From: Inonotus obliquus | Taxonomy: Eukaryota > Basidiomycota > Agaricomycetes > Hymenochaetales > Hymenochaetaceae | Length of the DNA: 64,000 nt | Direction: 5' to 3' | Assembly: GCA_032164295.1 (NCBI GenBank) | Contig: JAJHTX010000006.1 | Coordinates: forward strand, 682,001 to 746,000 | Shown here: one piece after another, positions 1 through 12,382 of the stretch | Position numbering within the stretch: the stretch's first letter is position 1 | Layout of the letters: every line of letters begins with the position of its first letter | The notes under the pieces: model-generated | Databases searched by the model: none | Seen by the model: the letters and a program-made list of their open reading frames with translations, nothing else | What the model was told of the DNA's origin: nothing | Made by a program: the position numbers and the translations under genes

Positions 1-1282
1 ATTGGGATGCGAAGTTTATTGTTGAATGTTACCGTTCCAGTCATTGTTGTCCCCTCCCCTCTCGACATTGCCATTCTATAAAGGACATCCAGTTCCCTCT
101 CGAGCGTGGTTCCACCTGAAGAGAACCACGGATCCAGGCGGATGTATCGCAACATGGGGCACGTAATAGGCCCGTCGCCACTCCGAGTAAGTCCTTCAAA
201 TAACTCGCCCGCGGATTCACCGTCATAAATGATAAGCTCTTGAAGTGACGGTAGCATATGAAGGACGTGAATCAAGTCGTTCGACGTTACGTTACGACCG
301 CTTATTTCTAGCTTCTCTAAGCGTGGACGAGAACGCTCGAGAAACTCCAGCAGGACATGCGTGTAATGTGGTACGAACATGGTGGGATCCTTGTAGAACT
401 CCAGATATTTCAGTTCAGGAAGCGTCAGTTTGTCTACCAAGAGTACCGGAAAGTCGTTTTCCATATCCCGTAGCCTAAGCGTCCGGAGTTTGTGGTGTAC
501 AACGCAAGTATATGCCTGCGACGACTTCTCATCTGGTGCACGGCTGGGTGGGAACGAGTATGTTTTGGTCATGGCTTGGAAATCCACGAGATTCGGACAG
601 GCCTTCAACATATCGAGGGAGTGTTCTGCGAATTCCACGTCCGAGTATTGGCCTTCAGAGACAACATAAGACGCTCGTCTGAGGGAATGAATGGGATCAT
701 CGCCGATTTCAATCGTATGTTTACCGGAAAGTTCCATGCATTCGAGTTGCCGTGACCGGGCGATGCCAATATACGGAATGTCCGTACATTATCGCACATT
801 CGGATGTCGGTTTCAAGTTTTATGGAGGACAACATAGGCATGTTCGTCAATTCTATGCTCGTAAACTCGGACGAACAAGCTCTAAAGAACCAAAAGAAGT
901 GAACGTCCTTCCACCGTTGTTGTTCCGCAACTAGAGACTTGACGACGAGTTCCATCTGTCGACGCCCTTCAACGTCCTCAACCGCTAATCTGCACCCGAT
1001 TGAGAAATTCAGAGGCGCTTTGCCCGTCCTCTCGAGCCACGTACGAAAGACGTCGAGCATGCGTTCCCGTCGTCTCGGACCCGACCAACCAAAGTCATAG
1101 ATGCAAAGGTATGACCACAATGTGCCATGCGAGAGGGCAACTTGACGCCAGCGACGGCATACGTGAGATGCGAAAAGCGGTTCAATCATAACTCCTTCTT
1201 CGACACTCCATGACCGCGATGGTGCGTTCGCCGTAATTCTATGAAAAATGTCGTAGAGCACATCGTTAGGTAGACTGGTCAT
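1..1282 (-). pseudogene. F-box protein pseudogene, frameshifted, cut by window edge
   Basis: Reading leftward from the ATG at 1282, the product opens with an F-box motif (SLPNDVLYDIFHRI), followed by CRRWRQVALSHGTLWSYLCI. It closely matches the intact paralogue at 14088. Near 780-790 one base is missing relative to that paralogue, in the stretch encoding CDN before the conserved PYIGIARS. The frame is lost and a stop comes about 180 codons later, at 605. The correct frame can still be followed in the shifted phase down to position 1 (GLTRSGDGPITCPMLRYIRL is recognisable), so this is a recently broken copy rather than an unrelated ORF. F-box proteins normally link Skp1-cullin ubiquitin ligases to substrates; this copy probably cannot make a full product. 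An upstream ATG at 1510 gives a longer ORF, but the intact paralogues start at the F-box. The C-terminal end lies outside the window. Confidence 0.85.
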
Positions 1283-3391
1283 GTCAATCTGGTATAAGAT
1301 GATCGTGTCAGGGCCGGGTAACTGTTGGTCATGGAGAAAATACCACGCATTTATGATCCCTAAGTATTCAGCCACTCTTGGGTTGGGACAAGACTGGGAC
1401 AAAGGGGAGACTACGCTCTGTGACTTTATGGTGTCACGGCGATAACACACTGGCAAATGCCGAGAAATGATGAGAAATAACACTTGCGTATGCGGAAGTG
1501 TACATCCCACGCCACCATGGACTTTCTTTGAACTTGCATCACAGCAGCCTCGATATTCCGTCCACAGTGTACCGACGAATCACTTCCTCAGATGTACCCC
1601 ACGGGCAATACAATCCATTCGTGTCAATGACTCAATCCCAGCAGTCATCCTTTGAGAACGATAGCACTGTGAACAAGGTAGCTCTGGCTCCTGGCTCAGC
1701 GAGGTTCGACGCACACAAAGTCCCCGTCAGGCCATCTTCTACTTCTATCGTCCGTCCAGTATCCCGCAGAGTAACCGAGAAAGGCAAGGTTTTCCCTACC
1801 TGCACGTGAAGTAAGAATCACTGCGTTATGCCGCTGCGCATCCACCCAATCCACCTATCCCATCCTATCCACCCACCCACCTAATCTTATCTCCGCTACG
1901 CAATTATTCAATTCACCGTTCACCGTTCACCATTCGCCCCTTCATTCACCTCAGTTTCACCTCTCTTAGTCTCAGTCTGATACGATCCAAAAAAACAAGA
2001 TTTCGTAAAGGTTACTCAATATCTAAACCGAAGTTAAGATAAGAAGATTATGCTCCCCATCCGACTCCGACTCCGACTCCGACTCCGAGCCAAAGTCTCT
2101 TCATCTTTATGAATCCTATATGTAGTATATGGCATCTCATATCGGGTCGGGGGAAGACTCGGATAGGATAAGGTATGCGAGATGCGAGATGTGAGACGTA
2201 AAATAGCATCCATCTCAATTCTCAATTCTCAATTCTCTATCTCTATCAACTTCTATTTTGCTGAGTGGGTTCTCGTAATGATAATATTAAGGCGATTCGG
2301 CGAACCAGCGAGTGGGATCTTGGTACATATGCGTATGCATAAGTCGAGTAATGCAAATTCACTCACTCAAACCTTCGCGTACTAACCACTCATCCTCATC
2401 TTCTTACTCATCGCTCAACACTCATCACACTTACTAACATACAGTAATATTGATGCTTTGGCAGGACGCAGGACAAGATAGAGGTAGAGTGAAGGAGAGA
2501 TGGAAAGATCTCAGGTCAAACCCAAATTACTCCCGATTTATCATCCCAATCTACCTTGTCCACCTCGTCCGCCTAACCTCATACCTACTTTACCCACCTC
2601 GCCCACCTTACCTTACCTCATGCCCTGGCCTCATACAAACCATATCCAACGATAAGTTCCAATCCACCCAACCCAAGCAAAGGTAAAGATCCAAGAAAGA
2701 AGCTATCAGCATCAACATCAACGTTGTTATAAACATCGAACAAAAACAGCTCCCGTCTTCCATCATTCCGCCATACATCCCGCTACCAAACCTACATATG
2801 CATACCAATATTACGAGTCTTACGACATACCCACACGTATAGACATATATCCCCTTCATTCCAATCTCTACGCAACACAACAACACATCCGAGTCATATC
2901 ATCATGATGTCGCCTTCCCTCCCTCATATCACACCAAAAAGCCGATAACGAAGAACCTTAAGCTTGAGCATGTCCACCAGGACCTAACGAACGTAAACAG
3001 AAGAAAGAGCGCGCACGTGTACATGCACCAAGCATCTATCTATCGCCTTTAGAAGAAAAGAAGTAAAGAACCAGTTGGATGCTCGGTCTGGAGTATTCAA
3101 AAAAGTCACCCGCAAAATATCTTCGCATCCGCGAACTCCAACGCATCATTACATTTACACTCTCTTTGTACAAATACGAACAGAAAAAGGAGACCAAATA
3201 TGTATGTATGTATACGAGCCAAGAAAAAAAAAAGATAAACGGTAAATGAAACCGCATCCTATCCTCCCCTGTAAGACTCCACAAAACCAGATAAAGCACA
3301 AAATATTATGCAAGAACGAACAAGGAAAACAAATTACAATTGGGAAAGAGCAATAGATAAGAATCCGAAAGGGTAAGTAGTCATCTCCAAT
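1..3391. repeat. Left arm of large inverted duplication
   Basis: The reverse complement of this interval aligns along its length, with indels, to 12383-15334. It carries an F-box copy plus about 2.1 kb of upstream DNA. Landmarks shared in opposite orientation: the GGAGTCGGAGTCGG run near 2070 and 13350, and the block near 3300-3390 that matches 12383-12480. Homology stops close to 3391. An extra stretch around 3130-3230, containing a TATG microsatellite, is absent from the right arm. The arm continues beyond position 1. Confidence 0.85.
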
Positions 3392-4721
3392 GCGCGAAGC
3401 GGGAGGAAGGTCGAAACGCTGACGGGTCCAAACGGATTGGGGGTGAAGGGTACTTCGGTAACCTAGGGAAAGCGAATCGATAGATTGGATGTGCGTCCCA
3501 ATCAATGAAATAAGCACGGCGACATCGCGCTTGATCTGGAGTAATGGGTAGGAGACGGTTACCGACGGCCGCTGAGCTAGGCACCATGCTAAGCGCAACA
3601 CGTAACCTTAGCGCCGTCTAACGGTAAAGTCCGCAATGCCTCTGGATGGATATCCCACAAGTCCGGAGCCCTCCAACAATTCCGCTCCGATCAATGGCGA
3701 ATGGATGGGAAGTCGATGTAAATTTTGGGGTTGGGAAGCCGTTCACGCAAAATGATAGCGCGGACGGCGAAGAAGAGATGAGGGTGAGAATGTGAATTCC
3801 TTGCAATAATGACACAGATGATGGATGAGTAGGATATGAGGATGAGTATGGGGAATGGCAAAGGAAAGCACATCGACAGCGGATGGAGAAGTCGCGAATA
3901 ATCGGAAGAATAAGAGCAGACCGGATGGATGGGAAAACGAGACGGAAGAGAGGAATAACTAAATAAACGGAGAACGAAGATAGATATGAAACGAGATATG
4001 AGATCAAATGCGGGTGAATATTCCAAATGCGGCGTCAGACGAGTAAGGACAAAACCCAGCGAAATAATCGAGACACACGAGGCCCCAAGTAATCGATGCG
4101 CGTGTGCACATTGTGTATTGCAACGAGTTCGATACATACCAGCAAACAAAACTGGGTCACATGTCTGGGATGCCGCTTTTATGAGCATATGTTCTTCCAA
4201 AAGGGTGATGAAGTCGACATGAGGGGGTAGCTCCCAAGCCGGAGCACGATACGTGGGGAAGTCGGATAAAATAGGCAGGAGGGACGCGAGGTCATGACGA
4301 AAGAAGACGAATGCGTGTGAGAGGGTGCGTATTGCGGTCCGGCTGCGGGGCCAATGCGGCGCCAGTTGGATGAAACATCCCGCGGTAGTTCTCGCGTGCG
4401 GCGACTTTGTTGCGCCATCGATCAATGTACTTCGCAGCACAACAGGTCTTGGTCGATGCAAGGTCGTGATTGAAAATGAAAGCGCGGGGAGGAACCGCAG
4501 GCTGCGACAGACATTCGGGATCGCCAAACGTCCTCAGGTGAGGAGAACCGGGCGCAATATTAAAAGAACTGCGTTGATCACCGATCGAGATGGTTCTAGC
4601 TGTCGCCTTATGGGGTGCATCCGCGTGTGCGCTGCTCACAGAGCAGATACCAATATCCAATAATTAGGTCCTGAATTTGAGTTCCATGATGGTCTAGACG
4701 TACGCTGAGGCATTCTGGTGC
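3392..4721 (-). other. Possible exons of an unrecognised minus-strand gene
   Basis: Long minus-strand open frames overlap here, notably 3691-4527 (278 codons) and 4292-4660. The most protein-like part, near 4180-4420, reads PTYRAPAWELPPHVDFITLL followed by EEHMLIKAASQ. It is followed by a good donor (GTATGT) near 4139, so this is plausibly one exon of a spliced gene running leftward. I do not recognise the family and could not build a full model. The inverted-duplication boundary at 3391 lies just downstream, so the 3' end may have been lost. A spurious ORF set in GC-rich DNA is the alternative. Confidence 0.3.
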
Positions 4722-6453
4722 CTAACTGGAAGTAGACCCAGTGGGTTTGGGTACGATTCCGGCGAAGCTGCTATAACCAATATCTTTTCCAAACTCTCGA
4801 ACCATAGCTCGTCCCATAAGGCAAACCCATGCGATACCCTCACCAGTCACACACTGATTAGGCCAGAACAATTCTCCCTCATTGTCTTCCATGTCCGGCT
4901 CGTATTCCTCATCGGCGGAAAGAGTCGAAAAAACCATTCTCCCAAAGGTATGAGGAAAATGTTCGCGCATGATCGCAAGAGATAGCGTCTTCTCTGATTT
5001 CTTCATTTCCTGAGAAGAAGTCCCTTGAGCACTAAGCATTCGCCCAGCAATCTCCAGGTACGACTGCTTAACCGGCACTAACTCATCCGAACTGTTTGTA
5101 TGAGGTGGTCGAGTAGATGAGACCTTGCTTCCACTTCTTTTCGCCTCTTCGGCACGGGTATCGTTTGAAATCGACGGGGTGCCGCTATTTGGATTTGCTG
5201 GAGTAGAGTTTGCGCTTGCCGCATCGGTATCCGGAGAGGGCAACGATTTCTCGGGCGGTGTGGCTCTCATTTTGGCCGCTGAGGCATCGACCGCGGCCTG
5301 CTTCGCCTTCTTAGCCACTTCGAACTCGTGCATGTACGCCTTTGTCTTATAATCCAAATGTGAACTGAGTTTGAAGCGCACGATGCGTTGATACGTGAAG
5401 GACTCGATCATGTGGCTGAAACGTCAAACGTGAAGTTAGCAACGTGTTCGGGATTAATCACCTGGACGCTAGATGAGAAACACAAATGGCTCACATGAGT
5501 CCAATAAACGACCTCTCGCGGACATTGTCCCGTGAACCGACATAGGACTGCCATTTGGCTTTGCACCAGTTTAAGTAATCGGGGATCGCCTCCCAGGATT
5601 CGTTGAACGCGTTGGATGTGTGATCCTGACACCAGGCAGCATAGACAAAGCTCATAAGCGCCTCAAGAACTTCAAGTAACGCCATGAGACCGCCGTGAGT
5701 GTGATAGGGAGAACCCTTTGCTGGTGGCTCGCGTAGGGGGCGGTACATGGAATGATTCTGTGGATACGTCGAGAGGAAGCGAGCTTCGCCAGAGTACTTG
5801 AAAGCGCGAGCCTCGGCGTAAAATTTCTTGTGCATCTGACGAAAATCAAGTTGTTCAATTCCATGCCGTGGTCTTCGGACGGGTTCATACACCGTGAGAG
5901 ATCTAGAAGTCGCGTCCCCAACGGGTGACACCGAAGCGGTGACGGACGACATGGTCGCCTTATCGGACTGCCTGCCAACATTAGATGAGGATGAAGATGA
6001 GGCTGCTATAGGTGGAGAGCCCGCGGAGGATGCAGAGGCTGTTCCGGCAGGGAGCTCCGAGACCGGCTGAGGCTTTGAGATCTTGAGCCGCTTTGCGCTT
6101 TCTGGTGGATCCGCGTAGGCATCCAGCTTGCGCTTCGACGAGCTGGCAGTCGGGATGGATGCTGGTACAGGTGAGGGACTACGCGAAGCTGGGGGGGACG
6201 GAGGGAGCTCGGGTGCGAGAGGAGCCGGTATGTTTCCGATGATCTATGAGGAATCGCCGCGTGTTAGCGCAAGTGAGCACTGCAAAGACAAAGGCAACTG
6301 ACCTTGATTGCTTTGAGAGCGTGCTCAAGCATTAGTCGGCTTTTGAAAGGAAGGGAGGAGAGATGTGAGGGGACGGAAGATTAAGTGGCTGAAGGGTACA
6401 TACCGTTTCTTTGAGCGAGATGGGACGGAAGCTGTAGTGGCGTAGAGCGACAT
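4722..6453 (-). CDS. Conserved hypothetical protein, 509 aa
   Basis: The predicted join on the minus strand is 6453-6404, 6339-6303, 6243-5495 and 5415-4722, with all junctions in phase, giving 509 codons. The start is the ATG at 6453 (MSLYATTASVPSRSKKR); a short second exon encodes RLMLEHALKAIK. The N-terminal third is Pro/Ser/Ala-rich with a basic patch that could be a nuclear signal (SSKRKLDAY, ESAKRLKIS). Two denser regions follow: one around residues 140-245 (FKYSGEARFLSTYPQNHSMY, SFVYAAWCQDH) and a C-terminal one (HFPHTFGRMVFSTLSADEE, GELFWPNQCVTGEGIAWVC). Both are rich in Trp, Cys and aromatics, as in a folded domain. No catalytic motif or membrane segment is visible. I do not know the family. 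It sits alone between the arms of the inverted duplication and looks intact, unlike the F-box copies around it. Confidence 0.75.
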
Positions 6454-9400
6454 CGCCGCTGATGAAGAGGATGAAGAGTAGCGAGGAATGTCGACGGGAG
6501 GAGTGGGAGGAGGGTGAGGAGGGATAGTGGTGGGATGAGAGAAGTGACAAGACAAGAGCGAGGAGAGGCGGAGGGAAGTGGGTCTGTGTGTGGGACCAAA
6601 CTAGTGGATACATACATGCGATCTAACTTCCTTCTTTGGCTACAGCTCGGCTTTGCCCCCGTCTCATCTCATTATTTATTTCCTCATCTTTGCACTTCCA
6701 GTTGGAATGAATGCGAGGTTGCTCAGGTGGCACGTATGCCAGCTCACGAGAGCCCTTGACTATTCCGCAAATTAGCCGAGATGTACTTCTCTTGTAAATT
6801 AAAATCGATATTACACCCGACGCCTGAGCAGTAATGTCTCACTTAGGTTCGCCTCCGTCGCACACAGCAGTCCCATTCAACGCCCGCTAATGTCACGTAG
6901 CCTCTAGTCTCACAAACTTATGACTACAATAAGCCATGGAAACGTTTACCACTATGAACAAGAGCCTCCCTATGAATTGCGTTGCATGCAAGGGCCTCTG
7001 CCAGCCAGGCCGATGTAACATCAAACACCGCCCCATCAGGCGTTTCTCAATTTCAGCAGCCGCGCTCAACAATTTCCGTCCGTTTCTTTCGTCGTCATGC
7101 AACCCAGTGCGTTCCACCGCCACGGGCATATGTGTAATAATGTTGATGTGGCAGGACACCTCAACAACGATGACGATGACGACGGAACGACGGACGACCA
7201 GTTCGTCCTCGGCAAAGTAATGGTAGAAAGCGTGGCCCCATCGTTATTACCGTGAGGGTTGCACGTCGACGTCGTTCAGTCCGTGACAGAAAAAGGGCGT
7301 CACGACTTCACGAAAAATGCAAAGGTACCGTTAGAACCCGTGCATCACGGGAGCTAATTTGCAATTGCAATTGCAGGCTATACCAATTCAGCGGGTCCGC
7401 CACACGGAATCGAGTTCTCAAAGCTGGCCATGCATATAGTCGCAGTCGCAGTCGCAACCGCAGTTACATTCGCATTCACACTCAACACGCGCGATCCGCA
7501 GTCTACGATATAATCCACGGCGGAAGGCAACGAGTGCATCCGAATCCGAAATATCGCCAGTTGCATTCTCTCCCTGCAGTCTCAACTCTCCACTCTCGAC
7601 ATTCCGCAGTTCCAACCCAACTAAGCCCTCTCCGGCTTTTACGGAATGCACGATAAAGCAGTCAGAAGATCCAGAAGAAGCGCGTTTACACCAAGAGATC
7701 CGTGAACCGAAATGATCTTCCCTTTCTCTCCAACTCTCTAACTCTCCAACTCTCTTCATCATCCGCTTCCGTATCTGTATTCGCACATCACCAACCCGAG
7801 CGGAGCGTAAGTGTACGTCACGGATTCCAAGTCCTCCGTACGATAATTGCAATTTCCCTTCGTCGCAGGCGCAATCATCTAATCCCCGGTCGGTTTATCA
7901 GTTATCAGCGGAGCTCGATACCATGAAAGTACATATATAGTCGGTCATGTTTAAAATCATCCTCGGCCCTCGGTGATCCGATTGTTTCAAATACAAATGG
8001 TGGTATGTATCACAGCTTCTGCTATCGCTTACCATACCCATTATTGTTGCTCGTTTCAGCTTGCTGGCTTGCTGATTCATGCTCATGCTAATTATCCTTT
8101 TCTTTGTCAGGTACTCTTCAAGTTCCGGAGGATAGAACGTCTCAGTTTGTCTCAATTCAGAAAATGGAACCGGGTAAGTTTAGAGTCTGGATTTTTGGGC
8201 TTCGAATTCGGATTCGGGTGACATGGCATGGAATCTAAACGCGACCCTGCATTCTTGACACTAACAAGGAAAACATCCCGCATCCCGCATCTCACGCCGT
8301 GCATCGTGCATCGTGCATCGTGCATTCTTTATCGTGCATCCCGCGAGCGAACTCGGACTCGGCATTAAACGCATACCGGTACGTGGTACGCATCGATCCA
8401 ACTTGGTACGATTGAGAGACTTGAACTGACTTACACTAGTGATCACGATGACTTACTTTCGGTATCGCATCGGTATCCGGATTCAGGATGCAGCATGCGG
8501 CATGCGGCATACGATATAGATATACGATATACGATATACGGTTTCATCTAACTGCGCCTCGCCACTGATACATGTGGTTATATGCGATACATCCAGATGA
8601 CGAAACTCGAAATGATTTAACCGAGCAACGATGATTGATGACTGACTTCGTGACGGACGGCTGACGGCTGACTGGCGACTGGCGAATGACGAGTGACGAA
8701 TGCGGTTGGCGCCTATTAGGCGCGTAGGCGCGTCGGCGCATCGACGTTTTGTTGGTTCCGCTTGTGATGAATGATCATTTTGATGGCGGCGGCGCCGGTG
8801 ACGACTTGGGGACTTTACGACCAGCCGACCAACCGAGGTCGTTGTCGTCTGTCGTCGTGAACGAGAATCAGGAGGATTGATACCTGATGAATAATCCATG
8901 ATCTTAAGCTTATCCACTTTACTGATATATTAGGTTCGCGCCATATAAAATGGAGGCGAACAGATCAGACTGGGAAGTATAAATCAAGTCGTCGGACTCT
9001 AACCTCTCCGAGTCGCCGCTCTACACCTTACCACCCCAACACAGCGCACAGGGCACAATAGTGCATAGCGCGCGCCACTATCTTTCCCACTTTAGGTCTG
9101 TGTGTGGATGGGTTAGCGCTTACCGCATTATGTAATGATCAAACTGATTCTCCCCACTTCGAGGTTGAGCACACTGGCATTCCCACCTCGTTCTACGCTC
9201 CACACAAAAGCGCGAGAAGGCATCACATATACCGTACACAACAGCTGTTGTATACATATAACCGTATTCAACCCCTAAAATTTTTCGTGCTTCGGTGGGT
9301 TTGTAACTCGAAGAAGAAGAAATATTGGGAGCAAGACCAGGACCAGGAACTGTTAAACTCGTCGGCTCCACCGGTACATAAATCGTCATTCGTCACCGGG

Positions 9401-10650
9401 TCTCTCACTTCTCATCTCTCACCACTCCTTGGAAGAATTGTGGGGTTACGTTACTGATGTGTACGACGTGCGACGTACGGGGAGATGTATGGCGGGGCAC
9501 GGTGGGTAATGATTTCCGGTACCGGCGTCGGGTACCTTTGTACTAATATTAATGGTAATCAATTCCGTCAAAATTTTCGAGGAGTACTCCGATCCCGAGT
9601 CCCGAGTGTCCCGAGTCTTGATTTTTGATCGTGACGACTGACATTTCGGTGATATACGTACGGCGTACGGCGTACGCTGTGAAGTTTATCCGTACATCGC
9701 ATCGTGCGCCGCGTCGTTTGAACCGAGTCCATCCGTGCTCGTACCCATATTCGTAACCAGCACTCACAAGCCTTCAAGTTCAGTCTGATTCTCTCCTTCC
9801 CTCCTTCCCTTCGAGCAGACATCAAACGGCAAATAGCAAACAGCAAATATTTACAGCTCTGTCGTTCAGACTCAGATTTGTTTGGATTTTTTGACCCGGC
9901 CCGGTCCAGGATTATTTGAGTGACTGGTGATTCATGATCCCAACTGTCAAAGATTTATCCTCGACAGACAGATGGAGGGATCTTCCGTACCGGTCGGTCA
10001 TTTTGGTCTAGTGTCATATAAATAGTCTGATCTGTGGTGGTTACTTTTGTCCACGTCTTTCGTTTTATGACTAGAACTTTGGACTGGGGAAACATCAATC
10101 CTGAATCCTGGATCCTCACTAGTACTGTTGGTCTCAGGCTTCCCATGTATCTTACTTACATCCTCCGAAATTCCGAGTAAACTATAGAGAATTTTAGAAA
10201 TTAGGTCGTCTTCTCCGTACCATTGCCATGTAGACGTAGACGTAGACGTATAATATTCTCCGATGGACCGATAGACACCCGAAGTAAATCGTCCTGTTGA
10301 GTAACATGTGTACGTGTGCTATTTATATCAGTCAGCCCGAGAAATGGATAATAATAAAGAAGTAGGTCTCGCTTGTATCATAGTAAATAAATAAACATAC
10401 TTATCCCGTCCCTCCCATCTTCAAAATCGTTCTGCTCTGCTAGTGGTCGAGAACTTGAGAGTCAAGACAAGACACAAATCATCCAAGGTTCTCGGTTTTC
10501 TTATGTTCTTCTTGGAATCTTGGAATAGTGTACTGGTCTTGGCACGCGGGCGCTTGGCACTCGTGCACACTCGAACATCTCTCCTCTCCTCTCCGGTTCT
10601 CGGTTTAATTTATGTATGTATTCATGCATCCATGCGTTGTTGTCCTATAT
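6454..10650. other. Gene-poor stretch rich in short tandem repeats
   Basis: No convincing gene on either strand; open frames are short and compositionally odd. The DNA is crowded with small, slightly degenerate tandem repeats: GCAGTC near 7437-7480, CTCCAACT near 7725-7755, CATCGTG near 8298-8340, GCATGCG and ATACGAT near 8486-8541, GACGGCT/GACTGGC near 8645-8700, CGTACGG near 9657-9680 and GTAGACG near 10230-10250. The first 150 bases are the putative promoter of the 509-aa gene. Confidence 0.7.
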
Positions 10651-12239
10651 TCGGTCTAGCGCAGGCCCAGACAATAAAGCGGCAAGGTCAAAGGGTTTGC
10701 ACAATGTACAATGTACAATGTATAGGCACGGAGGCACGAAGGCACAGAAGCACGGAAGCAACGGGCTGTGATCTACACTAGGTCCCGATTCTGGATGGCG
10801 GACGAAAACCGTAAACCGTAAGCGGAAAGTAATCCTTACTTACATTGTAAATCGTAAATCGTAAATCGCAGATACAAATGCGGGACCTTTTCCTCCTGGT
10901 CGGATGGAGGAAGAGGAACACAGTTCGACTCGGAGCTCTCATCGAGGGATGAGTCATCGACTTTGAATCCAGTCACCGTAACTTTACAGGCAATTAGGTT
11001 AGGGATCCACGTCCCCGTTCTACGACTGACTCCCTATATATTGTAGTCTGAGTTAAACTAAACTCAACCTAGCGAAATGCTAAATGAACAATAATTTACT
11101 TATTTACTTACTTACTCGAACAAATTCAACTCAATGATCTACATATTCGTCGCCGTGTCGCTGGATCTCGTCATCGTCATTAAGAGTCAGGGGGTGAGTA
11201 CCTCGTGAGACGCTGACTGAAAGATGATTATGATTGTGATTTATATGAAATGAAGTGAGAGAGAACTTTGTTAGATTCTCGGATTCTCAGAAGTCGGGCG
11301 TCAGGAGGACAGGAGAAAAGAAGTAGAGTTGAGTTGAGTTGGTTGGAAAGGGTTAGGCTGCGGGTTTTGCGTGTCGATAGTTGATGATATTGTGGGATCT
11401 TCACGCACGTTTTTTTCTCTTTTCTTTTACGGATGGGGGTGGATGAGCACGTGGGGAGAATATTCCTCGCTTCTCAGGTTCGTCTGAGGTCCAGAAGCCT
11501 AGGTCATATGCATGGATGGATGACCTCGATGGAGGATACGTAGATGGGTTGACGGGACGTTGCAACTCATTGCATAGGGTGCCTATTCCATCTCAGCCTA
11601 GCATACCTCCAATTCTATTCTGCGTCACCATCAGAAGATCAACGTCAATATCTTTGAATTTGTACAAGAACAGTGTCTATTTCACACCTATATACTTCTC
11701 CCGTACGGAAGTCGAATCGATTGGACGGTCCAGAGTCATCGTGCGAACACTAATAGACTCGAGTTTCGCATCATATTATATCGGAGGTACTAACAGTGAT
11801 TGTTCTAGGTCTTGCATCCATTCGAACTGTCGACATGCATATCTCCGAGTCGTATGCGCCGCCGCAGTAGATAATATTCAGCCAGAGCAACTTGTTCATC
11901 TATCATCCTCAAAGGATGTGTCGTTGGCGATCGACACATATGGATTGTATTGTGATAGAGACTAGACTGCCCGCGGGGCACGTCGAACCACTAGTATTGT
12001 GGACGCAATTCAGAGACTAATGTGATGCAAGTTCAAGATGGCTGGATCGTGCTGCCAGAGGAGGACAGACCATCATCGACGTGTTTAAATGATATACTTA
12101 AACGGAAGGTCATGGTGGCGTGGGATATGCACTTCCGCAAGAAGCAGTACTTCTCATTTCACTTCCGGCATCTTCGGCATTTGCCGGAGGTTTGTCATGT
12201 CAGGGCGCAGCCTAGTCCCCTTTTTGTTCCCCTCTCGCG

Positions 12240-12382
12240 CGGTCATATACCCTTTGCATTTATGACTTTGGTGGACCGAGTCCAATTCAACGAAAACACC
12301 TCAATACGTTTCATACATGGCTCAAGAGGTCCAACAAAGCACCTCTGAGTTTTGCAATTAGGTGCGAAATAGAGAATGACCT
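12240..12382 (+). pseudogene. F-box gene fragment cut at the inverted-repeat boundary
   Basis: The stretch from about 12252 matches the part of the paralogues that follows the F-box (YDFGGP, then TWLKRSNKAPL-like codons). The F-box itself is missing: upstream array sequence jumps straight to it. Similarity stops at 12383, where sequence homologous to the left arm of the inverted duplication begins. The fragment contains frame breaks and has no start codon. It is a remnant of the first unit of the tandem array. Confidence 0.65.

Noticed and set aside
2060..2100. Short GACTCC run as a telomere-like or CRISPR-like repeat
   Set aside because: It is a small microsatellite of five units, mirrored in the other arm; no spacers or regular spacing.
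3155..3601. Minus-strand ORF of 148 codons crossing the left-arm boundary
   Set aside because: It spans the homology breakpoint at 3391 and its arm part is not open in the right arm, so it is a chance frame.
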